From Hippopus hippopus (lineage: Eukaryota > Mollusca > Bivalvia > Cardiida > Cardiidae), in contig OX328097.1 of NCBI GenBank assembly GCA_946811185.2, positions 6,372,242 through 6,436,241 on the forward strand: a stretch of DNA of 64,000 nucleotides, given 5' to 3'. Below the pieces are notes generated by a model, which saw only the letters and a program-made list of their open reading frames with translations, was not told the DNA's origin and did not search any database. A program made the translations under genes and the position numbers. Positions 44,331 to 53,711 of the stretch are shown here, piece after piece; positions within the stretch are counted from its first letter, which is position 1; the number at the start of each line of letters is the position of its first letter.

Positions 44331-44787
44331 TAAAATTTATGTTTTTCTTCAACTTTTATATCCTAGACTCTCACTTTTTTATATCGTGAAAAGCGGAAGT
44401 AACTTTGCCAAAGTTTTAAAATTTTCTTGTTCGATTGTTTGAATGGAGTTTTTTTTCGCAGCTTAACAGTTCTTCTGTTTTATCACAGCGACTGCCTATG
44501 CCTTTCTTGAATTCCACCAATATTTCGCAGGGGTTAGGTGTGCCAGGCTAACGGGCACTTCTACATGACCAGCACTCCAGACAAAACGAGATGCAGAATT
44601 TTGTGATTACAATTTTAACGCTTTAATCATTGAGCTTTAAAAGAATCTTGCAAAAAAGGATCATAAACATAAACCTAAAGCAAATATACATTAAGGGTAA
44701 AGAAAGACTACCGACTGATTGTGGAGTGACAGACAGGACTGCGCCCACAGTCGCTAACTCTTTATATCTTTATTGTTTATCTTCAAG
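44330..44787 (+). promoter_or_regulatory. proximal 5' flank of TLR-C
   Basis: Includes TTAACAGTTCTTCTG, the degenerate tRNA-like block (CGCTTTAATCATTGAGC), CGACTGATTGTGGAGTGA and CAGTCGCTAACTCTTTATAT. Ends TTTATCTTCAAG with AG at 44786-44787, a likely splice acceptor. Confidence 0.55.
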
Positions 44788-44798
44788 GATTCGACATT

Positions 44799-46979
44799 AT
44801 GAAGACGGTGCTGTTACAGTTGATGGTTCTTTTTGGTGAGATTTTCTCCGGTTCGTCTCTGAAACTGAAATGTGAAGTGAACAGTTCTGCGACTTTGTCA
44901 TGTCAGTTTGGTTTGCCAAGTATTATATCAGATGATGCAAGAAGCTTTCTAAAGAACACCAGCAAGGAAACGCTGATCCTGAATGATACCATATTGACTT
45001 GCCATCACGGTTCTCCAAGCATCATAGCACAAAATGTAGTCGGCGTTTTCCTTCGGGAATATCGAAGTGAACCGGATGTAGAATATTTTCGTGATCCATC
45101 GTGGGCCGAAATAGAGTTTCTTGATATCCATTCTTGTGCCGACTTTCACCTTTTTCTTTCGAATCAGTTCTCCTCATTAAAAAAGCTAAAGTATTTGGGA
45201 ATTCATTACCATGAAAACGGATTAGAGATGTCCAAGACAGCATTTAAAGGTTTGGATAGCCTTAAAGTATTAGATCTCTCAGACTGTCAACATCTTTTGC
45301 TACATGACCCCGTCCAATATCCATTTTTGATAAACGCCTTATCAGGAAATGATACTTTTCCAGCGCTAGACCTGCTGAACCTAGAGAACGCTGGAATATT
45401 TAATTCAAGACCAATGAAAGTTGACTCATCGTTTCTTAGAATGGTACTGTATAGAAATATTAATGCAATAAAGTTTAGAGGACAGATTCTGATAATGAGT
45501 TTTAAGTTTCATGATGTCTGGACAACAGAACCGTACATTCCATTTCCTCTTATGTCCTTGCAGGCTTCAATGGTAGTGTTCGCTATTACTGATAGAGAAA
45601 ATACATGGAGGAAAATTCCTTTGTGGACAGTTTTTCGGAACTTTCAGAATCTTAGTTTATCTGATATTGACGTGTCTAGAGTAACCACCTTAAACTATGA
45701 CCCTTACAGGCTGTACTCGCTTTGCAGAGAAAATAGTCCCGGTGATACATTGTTATTGACTTTTGTCGTATTTCTTGTTGAAATAAATCTTCAAAACATT
45801 AAAGGAGCAAATATTAATAAACTAGAAAACTTAAGAATAGATGCTAGTGCATGCACAATAATGCGACTGAAAGCAATCCGAATAAACCAGTCGGGGATAA
45901 AGAAGCTTAATTTAACTTTTAGAATTCCGGATAAACAGTATTTGCGTGAAATAGATGTATCAGATAATCATATAGGCTACTTCTACATAAAAGGAAATTT
46001 ACAAACAAAGAAACTTGTCCTCAGAAACAATAGTTTACAAGAAATGAATTACTACTCGGAATTTAATCAAGTGTTTGTATCATTTACTTTGTTAGAGCAC
46101 TTAGATTTAAGTCGGAACGGGCTTCGGAGTTTGCCACGTAACATCTTCAGAACAAACATAAATCTAAAGGTAATTTTGATGAACCACAATAAACTGACGT
46201 CAATTCCATTTCAAATGAGTCATTTGAAATCGTTACAATCATTACAATTACGCAACAACTTGATAAAATTTTTAGATCTGTCAATAATGACCACAATCGA
46301 AAGTGCAATGAAAGATTTTCATACGTTTGTCAGTGGAAACCTGTCAATTTGTTCCACCGAAACACAAGAGAATCAGCAATTAGAATACATCCTCATGGCC
46401 GCACATCATGAAGATGATTATGACATTTGTAAGGCCTTTATATATGAACAATTGAGCGCTGGTCTGGCTGCCCTTATAGGAACAGATAAGAACTTAGTAT
46501 TGTTTGGTCTAGAAAAAGAAAACCCGGGAGTACCAAAATTTACAGAAATGGAAAGGTGTACAAAAATTTGTTGTGTGTACGCGTGTGTTGTTACAAGGGC
46601 ATTTTGTGACGATTACTGGTGTCAAGTGCAGCTGGAGAATGCAGATCGCGAAAGAAAACCTATCGCTTTCTTGTTCGTGGAGGATTTAGGAGATAACATC
46701 TCACCATTAATGAAAGTACTGTTCAAACGAGTCTTCGTGATGAGAATAGATTGTTCTGAAAACATTCTTACACCCAGTTGGGAAACGAGTTGTCTTAAGG
46801 TCCTAAATCTGGCTGTAAGGGCACAAATAAATGTGCAACCACAAGTATCACTTGCAGCATTATTTCAACGTGGAAGTGATCTTGTTTATTCTTATATTTT
46901 GAGACTTTGTCGTAAACCATATCAAGACGACCTAATTGAACTTTGTAGTTTAGAGATGGACGATTCGCAGGCATTTTAA
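44799..46979 (+). CDS. Toll-like receptor paralogue TLR-C lacking LRRCT and transmembrane segment
   Basis: 726-aa open frame from the ATG at 44799. Signal peptide (MKTVLLQLMVLFGEIFSGSS) and the LRR ectodomain run to about residue 510 (FHTFV). Then, instead of the ~100 residues carrying the LRRCT cysteines, transmembrane helix and juxtamembrane stretch of TLR-A, -B and -D, the frame jumps to SGNLSICSTETQ and continues with a complete TIR domain (about 529-680) to the stop at 46977-46979. The junction at about 46326-46331 falls on TTTGT, which is present at both ends of the lost segment in TLR-A, pointing to a microhomology deletion of ~300 bp that kept frame. As drawn, the product would enter the secretory pathway but have no membrane anchor, leaving its TIR lumenal or secreted. 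It may be a secreted or decoy form, or a non-functional gene still without stops. Closest paralogue is TLR-A. Confidence 0.88.
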   Translation: MKTVLLQLMVLFGEIFSGSSLKLKCEVNSSATLSCQFGLPSIISDDARSFLKNTSKETLILNDTILTCHHGSPSIIAQNVVGVFLREYRSEPDVEYFRDPSWAEIEFLDIHSCADFHLFLSNQFSSLKKLKYLGIHYHENGLEMSKTAFKGLDSLKVLDLSDCQHLLLHDPVQYPFLINALSGNDTFPALDLLNLENAGIFNSRPMKVDSSFLRMVLYRNINAIKFRGQILIMSFKFHDVWTTEPYIPFPLMSLQASMVVFAITDRENTWRKIPLWTVFRNFQNLSLSDIDVSRVTTLNYDPYRLYSLCRENSPGDTLLLTFVVFLVEINLQNIKGANINKLENLRIDASACTIMRLKAIRINQSGIKKLNLTFRIPDKQYLREIDVSDNHIGYFYIKGNLQTKKLVLRNNSLQEMNYYSEFNQVFVSFTLLEHLDLSRNGLRSLPRNIFRTNINLKVILMNHNKLTSIPFQMSHLKSLQSLQLRNNLIKFLDLSIMTTIESAMKDFHTFVSGNLSICSTETQENQQLEYILMAAHHEDDYDICKAFIYEQLSAGLAALIGTDKNLVLFGLEKENPGVPKFTEMERCTKICCVYACVVTRAFCDDYWCQVQLENADRERKPIAFLFVEDLGDNISPLMKVLFKRVFVMRIDCSENILTPSWETSCLKVLNLAVRAQINVQPQVSLAALFQRGSDLVYSYILRLCRKPYQDDLIELCSLEMDDSQAF

Positions 46980-48135
46980 GCCACAAACATGGAAAGACAA
47001 TTTAGAATTTTCCTTAACTGGAGCAAACAAGATTTATTTCTATTCTGTCCCTTCATCGTGTAGTTGAGTGTAACATTAAGATCTTCAATACGCTATAAGT
47101 CGTCAGTCAATGCAGATATTGGTCAAAGTTTAAACATTTCCAACATACACTTCTTGTTCGTTTAGAAGTTAGGAGATGATATTCCACCAGTGATGAAATA
47201 TTGTTTATACAGGTCTTCTTGATCGAAATGGATTAAAAAAAAAAAAAAAAAACATTCTAATGCCAAATTCAGAAGCAAGGTGTTTTATAGTGGTCAGTTT
47301 GGCTACCAGGGCACATATGTATTTGTAAACACAGGCTAGGGTTCTGTCGACACTATTTTTGTGCAAAATCAACTTCATTCGTTTCTATTTCTTGAGTATT
47401 TTTCCGAAAACATCCTTATATCAACCAACTGAAATGCACGATAATGAAGATAACTCGGTGAATAATGGTATATACACAATCATTTCAAATCTCCAAGGGA
47501 CCCTGTCTTTAGTTTCTAAATGCTACTGTGTTCTATCTAGTACCTTACCTCTTTCGATTAATTCTTTTTACCATTGATAAACATTACATTTGTAAGAAGA
47601 ATCATTTATTTGAGCAGTATCTGTTTCTTAAAAAAACTTGTAGTTGGTGTGAAATTTAATCATTTTTTCTGTATCTGAGTTATCCCCTTTGAAAAAGTAT
47701 ATCTTATATCCCGCAACATATGATTTTCTATTCATTTTTTACCATGCATATATTATATTATCTTCTGAGTGAATAAAAAAAAAATCTGTCAGTAGGAAAG
47801 AGTTGTGGCTTGTGTCCTTAATATGGGCGAGACTTGCTCTTTTTTTTTTTTAGTTTTTCTCTGTCAGTCCGTTTTTCTATCTATCTATTCCGTTTTAGTT
47901 TCCGCTCCACTTGTCTCGAACCCCTTTTCCGATTTTAAAAATATTTCACACACGTGTTCACCTTGATGAGACGCTGTGCAGATCAAAGATACAACATATC
48001 TTCTCTGAGATCAAGGTCACGACAACATTTAAAATCATTTGCACTGGTATTGTGTCCGCTTCGTACCCCTTGAACAAAGTAAAATTTTTAAATTTGATAC
48101 ATATGAGCAACTTGACATGACACTCATGTTCGACA
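46980..48135. repeat. 3' flank of TLR-C
   Basis: Colinear with the other 3' flanks (GGATTAAAAAA.. near 47230, TCAACCAACTGAAATGCACG near 47423; 47930-48130 matches 37150-37300). A-run at 47235-47252. No gene. Confidence 0.55.
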
Positions 48136-48137
48136 CA

Positions 48138-48382
48138 TATGGCCTGCAAAAGGGGCATTCGGATATTTGCGTAAACTGTCGTCTCGGATCAGCCTGCTCA
48201 GTCAGCGCAGGCTAATCCGAAAAGAAACTATTTCGACTATATTACATTTTGTCATACAGTTGACTTGCGCAAAACAGAAGATTACAAAAGAACGGAAAGC
48301 CTGAGCGGACTGCGCAGGCTGATCCGGTACGACACTTTACGCAAATGTCCGAATGCCCCTTTTCGCGTATTTCAGGCCATAT
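48138..48382. mobile_element. MITE-3 copy
   Basis: Both ends (TATGGCCTGCAAAAGGGGCA and its inverse) and both GC-rich hairpins are present; the second hairpin has lost its left stem. Confidence 0.8.
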
Positions 48383-48710
48383 AATCATTTTCTTGATTCA
48401 ATAGTATTTTATGTATAAATCAACTTTGATGAGACGACATGATAGTTGGGGTTTCAAGTATGTCACAACAGCTATTCAAAGCTCATGCGTACACAATTTT
48501 TTTTTTTCAGATTTATATCTCCTGAACTCCTTGTCTGACTTTCAAAAGTATTTTGAATAAGGTGACTGGGGACCTCGGCCCATAAAATATTCTGCCCATA
48601 CAAAATTAAACCCACGAAAATTCAGCCTATAATTGTTGTAAGATGTGACCGATAATTTTTACAAATTGTTTGATGCATGAAACAACCTTGTGGATTTTTG
48701 TTTTAAACTC

Positions 48711-48955
48711 TTTAACCCTTAGGTTCCTAAGCTCGACACAAGAGCCTTTTGCAGGCAGTGTAAATCAAGATCAGACTGCACAGAACGTGTAGTCTGATCT
48801 TGGACCTACACTCTCAGATCATCAGAATTTTTCCTTCAATAAATAAATAAATAAATAAATAAATAAAAGTAACCTTGAAATAGCAAAATTATGGGTTTTA
48901 CTAGCGGTTTGAATATTTTCAAATCATTTATTCAGCAGGTTAAGGGCTAAAATAA
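48711..48955. mobile_element. MITE-2 copy with microsatellite
   Basis: Starts TTTAACCCTTAGGTTCCTAA. Palindrome at 48762-48815 (AAGATCAGACTGCACAGAAC). Ends near CAGGTTAAGGGCTAA. An AAAT repeat expanded inside the right arm. Confidence 0.8.
48838..48868. repeat. (AAAT)n microsatellite
   Basis: About 31 bp of tandem AAAT inside the MITE-2 copy. Confidence 0.95.
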
Positions 48956-49474
48956 ATTTTTGAAGCATACGTCGACATTGTGGAATTTTGTGATTTTTTT
49001 TTAAAATAAAATGTACACAAAAAGTATGACAAGTTGTAATTTGAGGCCTGAAAACAATGAACATGAAACACAAACGCACGGAAGAGAAGGAAGGTTGTGG
49101 GGTATTTTGTAAAGAGGCGTACCTGACATTTTATCCTTTATTGTCTGCGCATGTCATATTCTTCGAAGATTCGACCTGTCTGCTATGACGCATCACCCAT
49201 CCCCGTATACCTGGGAAAAGTAGGGCTTATACCGAAGCTATTAGCCTATTACCCAAGCATGTAGGGGCTGTTTTAATAAATGGCCGATGCATAGGTTACA
49301 TGCTATCAGATCATAGCAGAATGAATCGCACAAGGTAGCGTTTTGTTGAGTAAATGTTTATTTTGAAATTCAAAGTAACGGTTGTTTTGAAAAGTAGTCC
49401 GTTTCTGTACCCAGAATGCCCAAATTAGATAGATGTGTATTTGTAGAATGCCATCTAGCGGAAGATAATGTTTT

Positions 49475-49640
49475 TTCCCGCGCCGAAGGCTGAGAGATAT
49501 AGTTTTAGCGTTGTCCGTCCGTCCGTTCGCGTGTCCGTCCGGGAGAATATCTCCAATACTATTGGACAGTATTTCGTGAAACTTTATACATGTGTACAAT
49601 AACCTATTTCGCCGATATACTTTTTTCTCTTTTTTTGATT
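49475..49640. repeat. GTCCGTCC-containing dispersed repeat
   Basis: CCCGCGCCGAAGGCTGAGAG, then GTTGTCCGTCCGTCCG and TGGACAGTATTTCGTGAAAC. The style is that of common mollusc dispersed repeats; single copy here. Confidence 0.4.
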
Positions 49641-49794
49641 CGATGCAAAATGGCCGACTGGGAGCGATTTTGAGTTAAGCGGTCGCGTAAATTTTTGAAA
49701 AGGTCTTTTTCGATGTGCACAGCGTTGAAAATGTCCATGACTGGCAGAGTTAATTTAGAAACTACAATTTTAATGTCATTAAGTGCTAAAAAAA

Positions 49795-49910
49795 AGCACC
49801 ACATGCGCGTCCCAACGACCGGCTGCTCTTTTTTTATTTTCATTAAAACTTTTAAGTCGAGCGCATAACTGACTTCGATAGTTGTTTGCCCTTGTTGTAT
49901 GGGTTCGAAG
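49795..49910 (+). repeat. 'AACAAGAGCA' dispersed repeat, short copy
   Basis: AAGCACCACATGCGCGTCCC, then TTAAGTCGAGCGCATAACTG and TTTGCCCTTGTTGTATGG, in the same order as at 13178. Confidence 0.5.
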
Positions 49911-49967
49911 GATTAAACTGCAGAGGCACAACCAGCACGCCTCGTACATTGACAGATGATTTTATCG

Positions 49968-50172
49968 GTGCTCTCACAAAAAGGGGTTTAATACATCTCT
50001 GTGATGCATTATACGATGCAAGTCATTACACAATTTTATATTCATAAAATCTAGTTTGTCTAACAAACGACTGAATCATAAGGTTAAATAGTCCTTGAAC
50101 ATGCGCACAGTTTCAAGATAGGAAAGGTTTCGGTTCATGTCAGACTGCGCTTACTGACAGCTCTGAGGTTGG
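49968..50172. mobile_element. MITE-4 copy
   Basis: GGTGCTCTCACAAAAAGGGG, then CATCTCTGTGATGCATTATA. The right part with the stem is truncated after GACTGCGCTTACTGAC. Confidence 0.65.
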
Positions 50173-50322
50173 CTCATTTATGTGACACTCTGGCCTAAGC
50201 TTTTCAGCCTTTTCAATCTGATCTTAGATCTTTATCGTTCGCTTGTTTGGACTTGCCTGATATGATAATTGTCTGAGTTTCGGTAAGTCGTATTTTCAGG
50301 CGTCTAAAGCGGCCGACCTATA

Positions 50323-50570
50323 TATTGCCTGCTACACGCGAAAAGGGGCATTTGGACATTTGCGTAAAGTGCAGTCCGCGCAGGCTGATCCGAGACGACA
50401 CTTTCCGATCGTGTGTGATTTTCTGTTTCATGTAAGTCTACTGGAGGACAAAATATGATATTGACGTAAAGTGTCGTCTCGGATTAGCCTGCGCGGACTG
50501 CGCAGGCTGATCCGAGACGACAGTTTACGCAAATGTCCGAATGCCCCTTTTCGCGTGTTGCAAGCCATAT
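50323..50570. mobile_element. MITE-3 copy
   Basis: Ends TATTGCCTGCTACACGCG and CGCGTGTTGCAAGCCATA. The second hairpin at 50475-50525 is perfect (CGTCTCGGATTAGCCTGCGC and inverse); the first has lost its left stem. Confidence 0.85.
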
Positions 50571-50635
50571 TTGGCGTTAAGAGAGTTAAAGGCGCAGTAC
50601 TTTTCTACAGATATGCTCTTACATTATCGAGTATA

Positions 50636-50842
50636 TATGAGCCATGCTCTGACAAAAGGAGGCTTATTGCATCTCCGTGATCCATGGTACCAAGCAAGCC
50701 ATCACATATTTATGGATCTATAATATCCACTTTTTTAACAACCAACTTAATCATAAGATAGACTGGTCCTTGGGCATACAGAAAATTGACCAATAGCGAA
50801 AAGTTTCGGTCCAGGTCAGCCTGCGCGGACTGCGGGGTCTCA
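50636..50842. mobile_element. MITE-4 copy, truncated
   Basis: Starts GAGCCATGCTCTGACAAAAG and stops in the middle of the GC-rich stem (AGCCTGCGCGGACTGCGG), where unrelated sequence follows. Confidence 0.75.
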
Positions 50843-51169
50843 AAGAAGAGTTCCCATGCAAGTGAAGATGATTTTTGTTATGGTTTAGCATTAAGTAGAG
50901 GACGGTGTTGATTCAAGATCGGATTGCATGTTAAGTTACCATTGGTAGGAAGAGAGTAAAATGTGCGCGTTTTTAGTAGTCTACGAGTAGAGTAAATGTT
51001 CATCTTTTTACAATTCATCATTCAGGATTTTTTTTTTTTTTTGTTTATACCATTTCTCTACAAAAGCGACAGTTTCCGACATTACATTGAACAAGATGAA
51101 ATAATATGAAAAAAAAAATAGAGGAATAGTTGTTTACAAAGAAACAATAAAATGAAAACTCTCTCGTCT

Positions 51170-51560
51170 TAACGGTAGCAACCCTTGTTGATCTCAAATA
51201 GGCCCGCAAATAGACCCGCTAAAATGCCCGCAGAGGCCTGCAGAAAACATATGTTCACATTTTTTTTTACCAACCACATGCTGATTATTAATAAGAGAAT
51301 AATACTAAGAAGTAAGAGAAAAATTAGTAACGCACCCAATGTAGAGTTTATGCGTGTACATGTACATGTATTTTCATGAAAGAAATCTTCCCTGTCCTTA
51401 AACATAAATCGATATACTGCACAAAGAAATGGGAGCTGAACAAAACACGTAGGACAAATTTTGGAGAAAATTGTCAATTATCTTCCTTGTAACATAAACA
51501 CTTAACCGCTAAAGTTTAAAGAAAATTTTAAATACTGATAAAAACCAAAATATAAGAACT
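51170..51560. repeat. distal 5' flank of TLR-D
   Basis: AACCCTTGTTGATCTCAAAT, GGCCCGCAAATAGACCCGC, TTTATGCGTGTACATG. Colinear with the A, B and C flanks but shorter. Confidence 0.6.
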
Positions 51561-51594
51561 TTGAAGTTTTTTCTCTTTAGGTAAATCTCACCAT

Positions 51595-51680
51595 ATCGCA
51601 CATGCTAGATCCAAGATTAAACTGCACAACCTGCATTCCTATCTTGATCTATGTTGTCCGTAGAAGTGCATTTGGCCGCA
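51595..51680. mobile_element. MITE-2 core fragment
   Basis: GATCCAAGATTAAACTGCAC and CTATCTTGATCTATGTTGTC. The same place in the flanks of A (21785) and B (31430) has a similar fragment, so this insertion pre-dates the duplications. Confidence 0.5.
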
Positions 51681-51944
51681 CAAAGCATATTATGCGTTAA
51701 AAACCGTAATCATTAATGCAGGAAATAATGAATAGAATAGAGATTTTCTGTCAAATCATGACACTTCTATTTAAATTCCTAGTAGACTTCGACCAGAACA
51801 TCTTAAAAAAAATAATAGGATTGAACAGCGAAAACTTGTTACTGAGCACATTCTTTGCAGTCACAGTCGATCCGGATTTACACTGTCCACTAAAGCAACT
51901 ACAGCCCAACCTTTCTTGAAAATATGGTTACTGAGCTCAACTTA

Positions 51945-52165
51945 CTGAGATTTTGCGGACAGCATAGATCAAGACCAGACTGCACAGAACGTGCAGTCTT
52001 ATTAGGATCCTACACAGTCCGATAGGACAAGATGCTTTTCCGTCCAGCAGGACGCTGTAGTTGTATTATTATTATTATTATTGTTGTTGTTGTTGTTATT
52101 TTTGGTTTCTACTATTTGATAGAAATTTGAATTAATTTCATGTGGCAGTTTAAAGGTTAAGCAAT
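51945..52165. mobile_element. MITE-2 copy
   Basis: Palindrome AGACCAGACTGCACAGAACG with its inverse at 51975-52005. The right arm holds an ATT/GTT microsatellite and ends GTTTAAAGGTTAA. Confidence 0.7.
52064..52100. repeat. (ATT)n-(GTT)n microsatellite
   Basis: Tandem ATT followed by tandem TTG/GTT units inside a MITE-2 copy. Confidence 0.9.
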
Positions 52166-52181
52166 CACCGAAGGTATTTGC

Positions 52182-52395
52182 TTAACCCTTATCTTGCTAA
52201 ATAACTAAAATGAATTTTTCAATTCGATGGTAAAAACCCAAATATTGCTATTTCAACGTTATGTTTTAGGGAATACTATCCCCTTATCGGACAGTGTAGA
52301 TTCAAGATCAGACTGCACGTTCTATGCAGTCTGATCTTGATCTATACTGTTCGCAAAAGGTCAGTAAGTTGGGCTTAGCAGCCTAAGGGTTAAGA
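52182..52395. mobile_element. MITE-2 copy, full length
   Basis: Starts TTAACCCTTATCTTGCTAAA and ends GCAGCCTAAGGGTTAA. Strong palindrome at 52290-52350 (AAGATCAGACTGCACGTTCT). With the 31791 copy this defines the family at about 213 bp. Confidence 0.88.
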
Positions 52396-52411
52396 CGTGG
52401 GCTGAAAGAGT

Positions 52412-52612
52412 TAACTTTTTACCGTTAGACAAAACTTGGTCGAATTGAAAGTATTTGCTGACGGTAAAGTTGTTGTGTCTAAGGTAATTAGTTTAAGTTC
52501 AAAAGGGTACAAACATTGTGAAAACCAGAAAATGCTGTTTCGGGATTTTCTGCTTTTCCCACTATGTTTTCAATAGCCCTTTTCCTCAGGGTAGTTTAAG
52601 AACGGGAGTATA
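52412..52612 (+). mobile_element. MITE-1 copy, the only long one inside the TLR array
   Basis: Starts TTAACTTTTTACCGTTAGAC. Arm X and arm Y (CCTCAGGGTAGTTTAAGAAC) recognisable; hairpin decayed (CCAGAAAATGCTGTTTCGGG). The right end is cut by the next MITE-3. Confidence 0.75.
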
Positions 52613-52857
52613 ATATGGCCTGCGACACGCGAAAAGAGGCATTTGGACATTTGCGAAAAGTGTCGTCTCGGGTCAGGCTAATCTGAGACGCCACCATAAG
52701 ACTACATTAGATTTTGTACATCAGTAAACTTGCGCAAAAAAAAAACACATAAGAAAGGAAATTGTCGTTTCGGATTAATCTGCGTGGAGCACCAGGCTGA
52801 TCCTGGACGACACTTTACACAAATGTCCGAATGTCCCTTTTCGCGTGTTGCAGGCCA
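52613..52857. mobile_element. MITE-3 copy inserted next to or into a MITE-1 end
   Basis: TATGGCCTGCGACACGCGAA at the left; inverse TCGCGTGTTGCAGGCCA at the right. The first hairpin lacks its left stem. Confidence 0.8.
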
Positions 52858-53039
52858 ATTATAGAATTGTGTTAAAGGAATGTGTATGTCTTTATAGCAA
52901 TTATAACGTCACCTCAGTAAATTGGATTTTTTCTTCCCATCGCCAGGTATCTCTTTTTCTGCTTTTCCTTTTTTTCAAATGAACACTCTATCGCAGTTTT
53001 GATCGGTTATTACGTAATTAATAGCTGTGGTGATAGTTA

Positions 53040-53701
53040 CACAAACCACGAACATTGTTTTATTTTGATAGACTTTTGTATACCTTACTACTGATAATTT
53101 TGATGATAATCTCATAGGAATGGCTTCCGGTTACAGTTTTTCCTAACAGTCTTTTATGTGCGTGTTCTTTTGCATTCTGAAACTCTTGGTGAGTTTTGAG
53201 AGAGAGAGAGAGCAAGAGAGAGAAAACACCTCTATTATTTCTTGTTTCTCAAAATTATTATAGGAGTAAATTAAATTAAATGTTTCTACTTTTGTTTAAC
53301 ATTGAGTAAAAGAGATGTAACCTTATTGTATGTTGATAATTTTTATGTTTGATTGCTTGAATGGAGTTTTATTCTCCTTAACAGTTCTTTCTTCACATCT
53401 CTGCGGCAGTTACTGCCTTTCCTGAATGTCACCACTATTTGGTAGGGGTTTAACTATGCCCTGTTAATGGGAAATCGTATGTGACAAGAGCTGCATGCAG
53501 AATGTGAAGCAAAATTTTCTGATCACTATTTAAACGCTGTAGCCACTGAGCTATCAACGACTGCTGAAAAAAAGGATCATAAACATATTTCTTAAACATA
53601 TTAAGGACAATTATGGAGAACTACCGACTGACGGCGGAGCGACAGACAGGACTGCGCCCTCAGTCGCTAAATATTTATATTTTTATTTTTTATCTCCTAA
53701 G
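53040..53701 (+). promoter_or_regulatory. proximal 5' flank of TLR-D
   Basis: Includes a GA-rich tract (53198-53224), TTAACAGTTCTTTCTTC, the tRNA-like remnant GCTGTAGCCACTGAGCTATC and CAGTCGCTAAATATTTATAT. Ends TATCTCCTAAG with AG at 53700-53701. The frame is open from an ATG at 53613 into the gene, which would add 33 residues; the conserved acceptor-like AG makes that start less likely. Confidence 0.5.
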
Positions 53702-53711
53702 ATTCGACATT

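Noticed and set aside
53613..53711. Upstream ATG extending TLR-D by 33 residues
   Set aside because: It would bury the signal peptide, is not matched by a comparable start in A or C, and crosses a conserved splice-acceptor-like AG.
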